Assembly (NCBI GenBank): GCA_036897095.1
Contig: JAYMSP010000578.1
Location: forward strand, 1 to 46,531
Length of the DNA stretch: 46,531 nucleotides
From: Plantago elongata
Taxonomy: Eukaryota > Streptophyta > Magnoliopsida > Lamiales > Plantaginaceae
Direction: 5' to 3'
Below are positions 22,079-34,209 of this stretch, piece after piece (position 1 is the first letter of the stretch; every line of letters begins with the position of its first letter). The position numbers were made by a program, and so were the translations under genes. Below the pieces are notes generated by a model. That model made no database searches and was not told the origin of the DNA. It was given only the letters and a program-made list of their open reading frames with translations.

Positions 22079-23164
22079 TTACAATCTGTTGGCAGTATAG
22101 TGGTTAGCTTCATACTGAGCAGCATTGCAAGTACTAAGAAAAATCGGAGCTTTACGTATTCTTCAAATAAAATACACACACACACACCATCCACCACAAT
22201 CTCTTGGACTTCCTAAATACAATTTGCCAGACTTTTAAATACTAATTACAATAGCACAACAAACAATGGAGGAATAAGAGTGATTGCAATAAAACAAGAG
22301 CAAAGCTAGATACATTATGTCAAAGCTCATATACCAAACTATGGATTGACAGGCAAAAAAGTGAAGGGTAATGTCAAACCTTCTTTCGAGTTGGGATTGG
22401 GATAAAGTTGCCTTCTTGACCTAGTATTTGGGGTTAACAGCAAGAGTGGAGTAGAAGTGAAGGAATATCGTCGGAATTCGCCGGAAACAGAGTGATCAAA
22501 ATTGGGAATTTGGGAATCCGATTGGTGATTGTGGCGGAGAATGGCGATTGAGATCCAATGAAGTTAACGTAGCGTAGTAATGGTGAAGTGGGCTAGTTAA
22601 TTGAGGCAGAGCATGGAATCTCTTTTCTCAAAGCTGTGGCGCAAAACAACACTGCTCCACATCCACAGAGATAACAGATTCTTCTAATTCATAACCCCCC
22701 TCCCCCCCCCATGTGATTGTTAAATGGAGATCGAATATTTGTCGTATAGAGTAATCGTGTTGATATTAAAATTGATCTAATTACTTAATTCTTGAAAATA
22801 AATATCCAATCGTTTATAATTTATACCATTATGAATCTTTTTACTTTTTAAAACTGCATTATAGGTTATATGATGTTCATATTGCTACATTCACTTTTTT
22901 GTATATTTTATCCCAACTGAAATGAGGATCGGACAACTTACAAATGTTTCGCTCAATTTTAAGTTACGTGCTAAATGCTTGTGAAGGTATTGAGGAATGA
23001 GTGTGTGTGTGTGTGTATATTTTTTATTGTGAGGGACTCCATATATATTAAGAGTCTTGAAAGTACCGTTCATATACTAAAATTAAATAATTATATTTTT
23101 TTTACTCTACTAACGTTAAATATTTTTTGTGGATCTTTTGACCTGGATTCATTCAAAATGGGTC
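22079..23164. other. Leader/promoter of the Maf-like gene and AT-rich DNA
   Basis: 22079-22620 is probably leader and promoter of the Maf-like gene, with a short AC microsatellite near 22176. A C-rich run lies near 22697-22710. The rest is AT-rich with a GT microsatellite near 23000. No gene seen. Confidence 0.55.
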
Positions 23165-24190
23165 AAGTAAAAACTAGACAATATAATATAAAAACTAGAG
23201 AGTTTTTTTTTCATAAACCAACAAATATGACGTAAAAACTATACAAATAGACAATTATATTACATTGAGTGAGTTAATTTCTGGATAAGTAATAAAATTA
23301 AATAATTCATCTATAAAACTAGACAATTGAGTTACAAAATTAGATAATAAGTTGTAAAAGTTATATATAATTTTTTATTTGATTGCTTTAATTTCTTCAG
23401 AGCATTCTTCTTCAAATCATCTAATCCATGCACCCTCTTCAACATCATCATTAACAGATTTCATCCATGCACCCTCTTTAAAAACATCATCAACAACAGG
23501 TCTCTTAGGAAGCTTTTTCATTAGCATCTTTCTTTGCTTCTAACTTCATCATCTTCATAAAAACTAGACAATATATACTAAAAATTAGCCAATTCAACAC
23601 AGCACAACTCTACAATAAAAAGATATAACACAAAAAACTAAATATGTATTGTTAAAAACTAGACTATACGTTTTAAAAGCTAAAACATAAGATATATACA
23701 TAAATTTATAAAATATATGTAAAAAACTAGACAATTTCAGCTAAAAAGTCGTAAAATATTAAAAAGTAGACATATATATATTTTAAAAAGACAATTTCAC
23801 AAAACATTCATCAAATTCAAACAAATAACAAATCCCTACAAAAAAACATATACAGTGTAAACAACCACATAGCAAGCTAAAAGTCGTAAAAATTAGATGA
23901 TTGATGTTAAAAACTATACAAGTCACACAATAGCTATAAAACATAAAAAAAGACATAGATAAATTCATCAATAAAATTGTAAAATATTAAAAAGTAGACA
24001 ATATATGTTAAAAACTAAACAATTTTACACAAAAACTAGACAATTTCACTCAAAATATTCAAAAATTCAAACAAACAACAAATCTCCTTAAAAACCATAT
24101 ACAATATAGACAATCACATAGCAAAGCATAAAAACTAGACGATACATGGTAAAATATGGATAATATTTACTAAAATCTAGACCATTTCCC
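23165..24190. repeat. Field of degenerate AAAACTAGACAAT repeats
   Basis: About 1 kb in which AAAACTAGACAAT and close variants return every 30-100 bases, always on the plus strand. Examples lie near 23170, 23317, 23561, 23655, 23723, 23988, 24035 and 24125. Variants include AAAATTAG, AAAAGTAGAC and AAAACTATAC. Spacing is irregular and the sequences between copies differ (ATATAT, TTTCAC, GTTAA). It is not a simple satellite and contains no ORF of note. Confidence 0.6.
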
Positions 24191-25582
24191 AAAAAAATGT
24201 CCAATAATCACAATCATGTTTCTATCTTCAGTACCATATTACAACAACTTCTAAATTAGAAATCGACAACTATTTCAACAATTTTTTAGGTGAGCAACCG
24301 CCTCGCCATGCAAGGTGACATAGATGAGAATATTCATAAGATCGACGCCTCCTTATCTGCTTGATGATTCCTGTCGCCAACCTTCACGTCCTCACCACTC
24401 GTTGAACCTTGCTATATCGCCATCTTCAATGAAGAAAGCAAAAGATGCAAATCAAATCTTCAGAAATACAATCCGAATCGCAAAAAATACGGATCGAAAT
24501 CACAAAAAAAAAAAACCTTATAAATTGCCGCTTGTGCGCGAGGCATGTTGAAGAAGTTTCCGGCTGGTTGCTTCTTTAGTTTCTTCGCTCACCGGAGAAG
24601 TTTGAATTTTCGATCAGATCAGTCAAATCTTACGGCGATGGCAATATTGAGATTAAGAAACACAAGTTGTCCATGTGGTTTCGCCATGGATAAGATCTTA
24701 GAGAAAACTATGAAGTAATAGAGAGAGAAAGTAGTTATCTCATTTGATTGAATGAAGATTGGAATGAAAATAGTGTGGAAACAATTGGAATAGGGTTTTT
24801 ATCATTCAGATTTTGAAACTTGCAATTTAACCGATCCGGATCTGTGAAAATTATGAAAACGGGTAAATGTAAAATATAGGCAATTGTGTGACAAATTAAG
24901 TGGACTTTTTGGACTCTCCAAATAGGCAAGGACTTTTATAAGACTTAGTATATATGAATTGGAATTTTATTTATATTATGTTTATATGAAAGTGACCAAT
25001 GATATATTTCAGATGTTCTTAATAAATGAGGAGTCAAAAATAATGAAGTGTAATTTAATTGGCGAGACGCTTCACATCTAGCTAATATGTTAGTAGTTCG
25101 AGTCAACTTTGTCGTTTCAGAACAAATTAATTAAATGAAGAGTGGAAATTATCTTATATAAGATAATGTTAGAATTATTGTAAGATGTTGTAAAATAGCT
25201 CAAAGTAGATACGTAAGAGTTGGATTTTAATTCATTTCTCTTTCTTAACCATCTTTTTGAAAAGACGATGACCGAGAAAAAGAAAAAGAATGATAAATTT
25301 TGTGCTAACTATATTTATCTGATATTACACTGATATAAATACATCTTGAAATTGTATTTTAAATTCTAAATCGAACCCACATTAAAAATAGTTAATAATC
25401 CTCATAAATGACGAGGGGAGTAGTACTAGTGAATTCGAAAAAGAATAGAAAACAGAGAAATTAAAAGCAAAGGAAAAACCTCCAACGGTCTTCCCTCTCT
25501 GAAATCATTTTGTCCAACACTCTACTTCCTTCTCTGCAAGCTTCTTCCACATTCTTCTCTTCCAACCCTCTCACGATCAGCC
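24191..25582. other. Gene-free region upstream of the PS1-like gene
   Basis: 24290-24660 is more GC-rich and could be the edge of an old element; no protein match was recognised. A tRNA-like stretch near 25055-25115 (GGCGAGACGCTTCACATC, then GTTCGAGTC) may be a decayed SINE. The last roughly 130 bases are CT-rich and look like the 5' UTR of the next gene. Confidence 0.5.
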
Positions 25583-28500
25583 ATGGCTGACAATCGCGAC
25601 CTCCCAAACCTACACGAACGCCAAATTCCAGTCTTCACAGTACTCAAAAACGACTGTATCCTCAAGAACATTTACCTCCTCGACAATCCGCCTCCTTCCT
25701 CATCGCCACCGCCGGAAAATGCCGCTCAGGAGGATGAAATTGTGGAGACTCTGTGGGCTGGACGACATCCGGATTGCAGTATACGCCTCGAGCATCCGAG
25801 TATTAGCCGATTTCACCTCAAGATCCACTCCAAGCCATCTTCTCGATCGCTCTATGTAACTGATCTCAATTCGGGTAATTCCTCTTCTTTTCATGTTAGT
25901 GCTACTCGATTGAATTACATTGCGTACTATTCGGTGTGAATTTTGTTGTGTGTGTTCGTTTGGTGGTTAGAAATGTGGTTTTGTTGATTTGCATATGGCT
26001 TGCCCTGTTTGAAACCCTAGGTGCTTGGAAGTTAGTAGTAAGATTAATCTTATTGTTAGAACTATTATGTGGTATGTGGATGAATTGGATGCACATGATC
26101 TGTATGTGAATATGCCTACCCTGCACATACCTCTACTTGAAACTGACTATGTTGTATCATTGTGGTTACTGGTTATGGTTGCCATTTGTTTTTGTTCCGA
26201 TTCTTCAGTGGAGGATTTCTTATGTTCCTATCATTTATATATGTGTGTACTTTTGACTGGCCTTGGATAGTGAAAGTTTCTCTGGTTATAATTTTATCTT
26301 ATTTGCTGGTACTTATGGTGGAAGATGAACGTTCGTATTATGAGTTCTAATGAAGTTTATCACTCTTGGACTAATTCCTCCGAATTCATTTAATCTACTT
26401 GCCTAACAGTTCGAACAAGCATCTCTTTCATTGTTTCTGGTTCTTTGGATTCTTCTCAATAGGTCGTAATATTTAATATAATGCACTAAATTCTATGTGT
26501 CATGTGTGTGTGTGTGAAATGGTAACTTCAAATTACCGATTCATATGTGTGTGATGTGTTCAGTAATTCAGTGCAGTATGAAGTGTGCTTGCACGTTTGG
26601 ATGTTCATATGTTTGATTGTCTTTTTTTCAGTACATGGGACTTGGATATCTGGGAAGAAGGTTGATCCATTTGTCAGGACAGAACTCAATGAGGGTGATG
26701 CCTTGCAACTTGGTGCATCAAGCAGGTTGTATAGGCTGAATTGGGTGCCATACAGTCGGGCCTATGACATGGAAAACCCCTTTGTGCCTCAACTTGATGC
26801 ACCAGAGGTTGAAGAAGAAACTGAAGACCAACTAATGCTCCAGGTCAGTTCTAAGAATCTAGTTGAATGATCTATATTACCAATGTAGGCTTTGAAATGT
26901 TTAGATTTACTGGTTTTCCACTGTGTGCACTTTGACTTTCCAGGACGAGAGTAATTTTTTCAGTCCAAACAAACATGTGCAGCAGATGTCTAATGACAGT
27001 TTGGAAGGCCTACAACTGCTCTTTGCCAATGAAAATTCCTGCCCACCTGTTCAAGAATCGAGTCATTCAGCATCTCTCGTGTTGAAAAACTTGTATGATT
27101 CGTTGTCTGATGAAGAGGCATTACAGAACAAAAGTTCACCTTGTGGGATGTACAGTCATCATAGTAATGAAATCTCTAGCAACCAGTTTGAAGAAGAAAG
27201 CAGCACCCCTCAGGCCTTTTCTCCTTCATCAGTGTATCGGACTGCTTCTCAAAGTGAAAACACAGAGGCTTCTGTTAACAGATCAAATGTGAGCATTTGG
27301 TCAAGGAGGGGTAAACCTAACAGTGTCTTGATCAAAACTTGTCAAAGCAATGGAAAAAGCATGAGTACTCCTTTGGCTAAATCAGTTGCCCATGAAACTT
27401 ACGGAACTGAATCGCTCGAGAATCATTTTGCTAGTTTGGATGATGAAGTGATCTTTACTCCTGACAAGGAGAATCGCTCGCCTAGTACCCAATCTTTGAT
27501 GAAGAAAAGTGGGAAGACTTTGCCAAGTGAATCAATCCTGAACACTACTATTTCTAGTCTTAATCTGGACAAGGACGATGATTTTGAAGTTTTTACTCCA
27601 GGCAAGGAGAATATAACACCAAATAGTCGTCTTGTTACATCCATGAAGTATGTGGAAGAAAGGGAACACCAGAATTCATACCGACCGTCGCCTTTGAAGA
27701 CTACTGTCAATTGCAGCATGTATCAAGATAACGATAATGATGATGATGAACTTTTTACTCCAGACAAGGAGAATATAACTCCAAATAGTCGTCATCTTAG
27801 GTCCATGAAGTATATGGAAGATGGGAAACACCAAAAGTACAGATCATCGCCTTTGAAGACTGCTATTAATTGCAACATGCACGAGGAAGCCATTCCCTTT
27901 TCTTCTTTGATTAAAGATAGTCAGAACAGGAATGTTCTGCAGGAACTTAGATCAACAAATTCTTCGTCCAAAAGCCATGCTACTCTTAAGAAGAAGAAGA
28001 TTGCAGTAAAGGCATCTAGAGCTGACAAGGACCCTTTTCAACCTCTGTCAATTAATATTACTTGCAACAAGGCCAGTTCACAACCTTCATCGGTTTGTCA
28101 AATCACTTCTGAAAATAGCCTTTCTCTTAACTGCCTTGAGTCACAAGAGGTTATCCCACAATATGTAAGTTTAACAAATTTCTTCTCCTGTGCCAAGGGC
28201 TTATTGTTATATATGCTGTCTCACATTCTTTCATCTATGGTCCTTTTTCCTTCCATTTTTTTTCTGTGTTCTTTTGTGTTTGCAACATTCTCTACTATGT
28301 GTTGTTGCATTACAGATTCAAACTACGAAGGAGGAAATTAGGATGTGGAATATTGTAGCAGATACTGATTCTTTGCTGAATAAAAAGTCAAGGAGGGAGT
28401 TGCAGCTTTTAAGAGGTCTTAAAGGAACTAGTCTTTTTATTCCCAGAATGGGTATGGCCTACCTATTAGTGCATTTCTTCAATTCAGTGATACGTTTTTG

Positions 28501-29320
28501 GGTAACAAAAATATGTATCTAACACTTAATGCTGGTTCTGTCTTATCCCCAGTTATACGGGAATTGGATTGCATGTTAAAACGTGGAAGCTTGTTCAGAA
28601 GAACAACTGATGTATCTGAAGCATTGGAATGGATTAAAGATTGCATGACAAACACACAATGGTGGATTCATGTGCAGAGTTCAGCTGAATTAGGCATGCT
28701 AATCCCACCTACCCCACCAGCTTCATCTCACTGGAGCAGCAAGGATATCACTCAATTCAACATGGGTTCAATCCCAAGCTCTCCGTTTGGTTTGCAGGAA
28801 ATAGTCACCCCAACTGCCGAAGACCATATCCTTGCATGTGCTCTTTCCATTAGACGAAGCAGGAATGATGAACAACTTGTCCTTCTTAGCAATGATTTAG
28901 CCCTGAAGATAAAGGCTATGGCAGAGGTAAGAAACTTGCATACTTAAAGACCTCAAGTGAGGCAGGTAGATTTATGTTTGCAAATATCTACCATATGGGT
29001 ATGCCATGTTTGAATATGTCCTATTGGCTACTCATCTGGAGGTATAAATAATGTGTGGTGATGTTGATTGATCTTTGGTGTAGGGTGTCATTTGTGAGAC
29101 AGCAGAGAATTTCCGAAGGAGTCTGGTGAACCCATTTTCTGAAAGGTTTTTGTACAACGGCAGCTCTCCAAGAGGACCTACATGGTCTTGTGTGGATGAC
29201 ACAGTTCTTAAGGAGAAATATTACCCGAGTCCTACAAAGAAGCTGACAAAACCTGGAGGCGTGAAGGGGCTGAAGCTGATTCTGCAGCACAATTCCAATT
29301 TCAAGAAGGTCACCTATTAG
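25583..29320 (+). CDS. PS1: FHA plus PIN-domain protein, PARALLEL SPINDLE 1-like
   Basis: Six exons: 25583-25874, 26632-26843, 26944-28164, 28316-28451, 28553-28926 and 29084-29320 (TAG), with consistent phases, 823 aa. The N terminus is a forkhead-associated domain (about residues 10-130) with GRHPDCSIRL and the phosphothreonine-binding SISRFH, then HGTWISGKKV. The C terminus is a PIN-like nuclease domain: NIVADTDSLL, LFIPRMVIRELDCML, TAEDHILACAL and VLLSNDLALKIKA. FHA plus PINc is the layout of Arabidopsis PS1, needed for correct spindle orientation in male meiosis II; its loss gives unreduced pollen. The middle is low-complexity and holds three repeats around residues 333-460, each with FTP, Asp or Gly, then KEN, with KEN at 343-345, 389-391 and 443-445. 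As I recall, Arabidopsis PS1 is much longer; the difference lies in the middle region. Confidence 0.86.
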
Positions 29321-29848
29321 CTGAGCACATTTACAGTAAAATCTGGTCATGATACTCACAGTTCATTTGTAATTAGGAGCATCTTGCTCAGAAACTACAT
29401 CCACAGAATGGGATTGTATGTTGAAGCTCAAATTCTCATCCAATTTGAGCATCTTGTGTTCAAACTATTGGAAGGTTATCATGTTCTCAATTTGTGATGA
29501 ACAATTATTTCTAAAGATTTTCAGTAAATCTTTCTTTTTGGAAATGCAATTCTATTAGTTTGTTAGAGTACGTGATCTCCTATTTACATGTACCAAAGGA
29601 AAGTAGAGTCGATTTTGTCTTTAATTACATTGGAACGATCAAGGTGGACAAAAAGTCTTATGTTGCAAAAGAAAACTAGTGTTACTCATTGAGATGGTAG
29701 GCATTTCCTAAACTATAGTTGTCCATTGACTTGCAAATAAAACAGATTGGTCAAGTTTCAAGCATTTAAAACTGAAAGCCAAAACCACCAAAAACTCTTC
29801 ACTTCACTGATAAACCTGTTGATACTATCACCAGCAAAATAGTTAGCA
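29321..29848. other. Gap between the PS1-like gene and ankyrin gene A
   Basis: 3' UTR of the PS1-like gene, then promoter and leader of gene A. No clear TATA box or other gene seen. Confidence 0.55.
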
Positions 29849-32800
29849 ATGGCTTCTCCAGATGTACAGTATCCAACTTCACCTTACCTTCTTCCAGAGA
29901 AGCTGTCATTTGATGATCCAGGCACAAACTACCCTGTCTGGAAAGCACATCTTGCTTACCTGTTTCGTCGTCAAGGTTTAATCGGTTTCGTTGACGGAAG
30001 CAATCAACCACTGCCTGAAACAATCTTCCCGTCCAGTGACATGAGAAACCCAAATTATGAGACCTGGAAGACTGATCAGGCGCTGAAGCATGGCATTTTG
30101 TCACTGATTGAGAACGGAGTTGTTCCAGATAGTATGGTGGATGATATTGAGACTACTTCTAGGGACATTTGGTTGTACCTTGAAGATAAGTTCAGGTTAC
30201 ATCTCAAGAAATTTGCCACTGGTTGCAGAAATGGTTCCAGTGTAGGTCAGTTCTTCTTTATTTTTTATTTTTTAAAATTTCTCCTAATTAATATTCTGTT
30301 TGTATTATGTGGTTAGTTAAATGTGAAATGTGATTAGTTTATGTTAATTGAGGTAGTTGTTGCCTTGTTGGTGGAGTTTTCAATTATTACTTTATTATAG
30401 TAAAAACTTTCATGGGGACTTTCATAACCCACCCCCAGCTTTTGCTTTTCCCCTTTCCATCCGTAAAGTGTCCACTTCGAAACACCCAAAATCACTTCTA
30501 ATCTTCCGGGATACTTATTATTAACATTACTCCAACGTTTGAGAGACCATATCAACATCCGAATAGACTAAAACTTGATATGATGTTCTGTTTGTAGCTA
30601 GTTAAGTGTGAAATTTGATAGTTTGTGCTAATTGAGGTAGTCAATGCCGGTTGGTAGACTTCAATTATCGGGGTATGGCCATATGGAAACTACACTTAGA
30701 CCCTTGGCTAATTGAAAACTTACATATTTATCAACTTTCATAACCCCACCTCCAACTTTTATTTTTCACCTTTCTATCCTTAAAGTTACTTTTATGTTGC
30801 ATAGGGAGAGTGCATGCTTTTGGAATCAACAAAAACACTCTTATACCATTGAAAGTGTTCCTCTTTCTTATATACTGGAGTACATCATTGTTGAGCTTTT
30901 CTGGCTGTGGTAATTATGTACTATGAGTCTATGACCAACCATTGTGGTAGAAATGTACCGGGAGTAACCATCTGCACCCATCCCGATAACATTTGTAACA
31001 GCTATGCAACATCACTCTTTCAATAAGTTCAGGATAGTTAGTATTGAATGAAATGTTGAATGCCTAGATTCCTTTGAACCAACAATCCAACATCTAAACT
31101 TATTGATTAAAAATTTCCTGAACAAGCTGCAGGTAGAACTACTATGATCATGAGACAAGAGAGCTTGTTAAAAAACTGGGATGAGTATTCACAACTGTAT
31201 AGTGCTGCTCAAGAGGGCAACTGGTGGGCTGCAGAGGAGATCTTACGAAATGCAGGCACCAATGAGGCCAAAACAGCCACAGCCCTTCGTGTTGCTGTTG
31301 GTGCCGGAAAAGTAGCTATTGATTTTGTCCGCAATCTCGTAAAGCTTATGTCTCCGGAATCAGTAGCAGCTAAGGATGCTCTTGGCAACACAGCCTTGAA
31401 CATTGCAGCGGCTGTTGGTAACATTGACGCAGTGACTGTGTTAGTTGATAAGAATCCTGTTTTACTCAATATCCCTAACATCCTTGACGAGTTCCCAGTT
31501 CATATAGCTGCTAAACATGCCAAAAGGGACGTGCTTTTGTACCTGATGAAAGTCGCAGGTGAAGATGAAGGTGCTTATGAAGATGAACGCGGCCTTGCTC
31601 TTCTCATTTCAACAATTCAAGCCGATTTTTATGGTATGTAACATAAACATATTCCTTTGTGAACAGAACTTAAACATTTAAGCACAGGTATTCATGTCTG
31701 ACACTTCATGCAAGATATTGCATTATCTTTGGTGAAGATGAACCCGGTATTGGCAACACTTAAACATTCAGCAAACTCAGCTTTAAAAAGCATCGCACAA
31801 ATGGAGTTTGTGTCAGCTGAAGATATTCTCCTCCCCTTCAAGGAAGGTCCAATACGGAGATTTTTCTCTAGTGAGTCTTAATAACTCTCCTTATATTATA
31901 TTTTAACTTGTTTCTGAGTATGGTATACTTGGGAAGAACCTATGGCTCTGTAAAAAATTTAAGATTTGATTTAGAGTTTGGACCTAAGACAATGAGAACT
32001 TGTAAGGGGTTGTATATAGCATTTTTGTTGTAAAAATTTCTATTTTTTTTTTTTTTGAAACGGCTAAAAGGTGTTAGTCTTGACTTTTACCCATATGAAG
32101 CCTAAAATCTGCTCTACCTTACCTTGCTGTGTTTTTCATGAAGAATTTGGCGTGAAGACAAGGTCAAAGTACCAGGATGAGTATGCGAGACGAACTCAAG
32201 ACTATCTTCTATCAGGTAAGTTGTGATCTGTCTATCTGTTTCACTCCTGTATTTAAACATATCTAATGATGAAGTTATAGTAGGGGTACATTCATGTACA
32301 AGTGCCGATAACACTGAGTGAGACTCACCTATAAGGCTATAACTAGCGTGCCAATTTCGATTATTCCAGATTTCCAGGCTCCAAAATCCTCGGTGACACT
32401 CTTCTATTTGCATCTTATATGTTCACAGTGAACAGAGAGAGGATGAAGCGTCAAGCCGTTGATCTTGTCATATTCCTCTGCATGGAAATGAGATATCTGA
32501 ATGTATTCGAGGCAGAGGAAATCTATCGTGATGCCATCCTGATTGCAGCAAAATTAGGGAGCTCGGAGATAGTTAAGCTGATTATAGGTTTCTTTCCTAA
32601 TGCTATCTATTGTTCCGATCCAGATTCCTTCCAGAATATCTTTCATGTGGCAGTTGAGAATCGCTGTGAACGTGTGTATGATTTCATTAATCAAATCAGT
32701 GATGAGAAGAAACGAGACTTGGATGTTCCTGACATAAATGGAAACTATCCTTTGCATTTAGCTGCCAAAATGGCACCACATGATAAGCTAAGAGCCCTTC

Positions 32801-33726
32801 CAAATGCAGCTGCCAAGATGCAACATGAAGTTCTCTGGTTCACGGTACATAATTTTCCACCCAATGTTCTCTAGTATTGACTATATAGGTATAGCTGAGC
32901 CCAGGTGAAAATTGAAAACAGCTAATTCATACTGCCAAAATTTCAATTATTAAGTAGATAGTTCGGGTTTAAAGATAAATTAGTTTCCATGTAACGTCCA
33001 CACTGAATACGTATAGTACATCATTTCAATCTTGCCTGTTTTGTGTGAAAATGTCTTATTTGCTTTTGAATTCATCAGAGTATGAAGAAACTGGCTCATC
33101 CTCGTCGAAGAGAACAACTCAACTATGCTGGAGAATCTCCAGTTATGATATTCAAAAAGGAGCATGCAGAACTGAGAAAGGAAGGAGAAGAATGGATGAA
33201 AAGCACTGCCACTTCATCAATGGTTTCAGCAACGCTAATTGGTACAGTAACATTCGCTGCAGCCATTACTGTACCAGGTGGTAATGATAGCAGCAGAGGT
33301 CTCCCTTTGTTTTCCAGGAACGGCGTTTTTATACTTTTTGCTATTGCAGATTCTATCTCTTTCCTCGCATCGGTCACTGCTATATTAACATATCTGTACA
33401 TCTCATCTGCTCGATATATGGAAGAAGACTTCGTGATTAACTTAAACAGGAGATACAGTACGGGTTTGACTGCCCTATACATTTCTGTGTTCTTTCTCAT
33501 GATCACTTTCAGTGCCATGCTGTGTCTTGTATTCGGCCATATGTATTGGTGGATTCTTGTCTTGGCTCTCATCGTGTCTGGTGTGTTGATCCAGTTGTTC
33601 GGTCTGCAGCAGCTTGTGAATCAAGATTCGCGCAACTCAGCATGGCAGAAGAAATATTTTGGTAAGAAGAAGAAGAAGAACAAGTCGCAGAACGCTGTGT
33701 GGAAGCTAGATGAAATCATAGTTTAG
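29849..33726 (+). CDS. Gag-like domain / ankyrin / PGG membrane protein (copy A)
   Basis: Six exons: 29849-30245, 31133-31633, 31715-31870, 32144-32215, 32429-32844 and 33079-33726 (TAG), all junctions in phase, 729 aa. Exon 1 (residues 1-132) reads like the N-terminal Gag domain of Copia elements: KLSFDDPGTNYPVWKAHLAY, then GFVDGSNQPLPE, NYETWKTDQ and DIWLYLEDKF. Exons 2-5 carry ankyrin repeats (GNTALNIAAAVGNIDAVTVL, FPVHIAAKHAKRDVLLYLM, DAILIAAKLGSSEIVKLII, GNYPLHLAAKMAPHDKLRAL). Exon 6 is a PGG domain, with AAITVPGGN at about residues 575-583, and about four membrane helices, ending in a lysine-rich cytosolic tail. ACD6- and ITN1-type proteins with the ankyrin-PGG part act at membranes in defence, cell death and salt response. 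The Gag-like N terminus is not part of those classic proteins. The first ATG follows an in-frame-free leader. Confidence 0.82.
30283..30790. repeat. Duplicated segment inside intron 1 of gene A
   Basis: The stretch from about 30290 to 30480 is repeated, diverged, from about 30583 to 30790. Both contain TTCTGTTTGTA, TAGTTAA.TGTGAAAT, TAATTGAGGTAGT, a purine/pyrimidine patch, ACTTTCATAACC..ACC and CCTTTC.ATCC.TAAAGT. It is a local direct duplication, about 290 bp apart. Confidence 0.55.
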
Positions 33727-34209
33727 GTGATGAAATCCTTTGAATAGAATTGTTAACCTGGTAAATTTCTTGGCATTTTCAATATTGTCACTGTGTCACA
33801 TACCTTCTTCTGTAACCTTGTGATCAGGTTTGATGTAGAAAACAAAAATTATCCATGAGCTAATCAGAAATAAGTATACAACTTCCATGAAATTTCATAT
33901 CACTGCCATGCTCGACTCTTATAGCGTAGCTACTAGTTAGCCGTTTACGTAATTGACAAGTTTATCAAATAAGTGTATCTAAACCCTGCAAGGCAGTGAT
34001 AAAATTTAGGTGCAGGCCATTAGATATTACCATTTCTAAATAGCCAATGACTTGGATCAATTAGATATATTATTTGAAGATTGACTTATCGGAAACTAGA
34101 CGTTAATCATTTCAAAACTTTGTTTGGTAGCAATTATACTGCTATGAGCTCTTCATCATCAGTGTATAACAAAATTTCTAATTAATCTGCACATAAATAT
34201 AACACTAAT
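33727..34209. other. Spacer between ankyrin genes A and B
   Basis: 3' UTR of gene A and the upstream region of copy B. No other feature seen. Confidence 0.55.

Noticed and set aside
23165-24190. CRISPR-like array
   Set aside because: This is plant nuclear DNA; repeat spacing is irregular and copies are degenerate, with no cas genes.
26025-26350. Hydrophobic ORFs upstream of PS1 exon 2
   Set aside because: They lie in PS1 intron 1 and have no homology that I recognise.
33123-33572. Minus-strand ORF of 149 codons
   Set aside because: Antisense to the PGG membrane domain of gene A.
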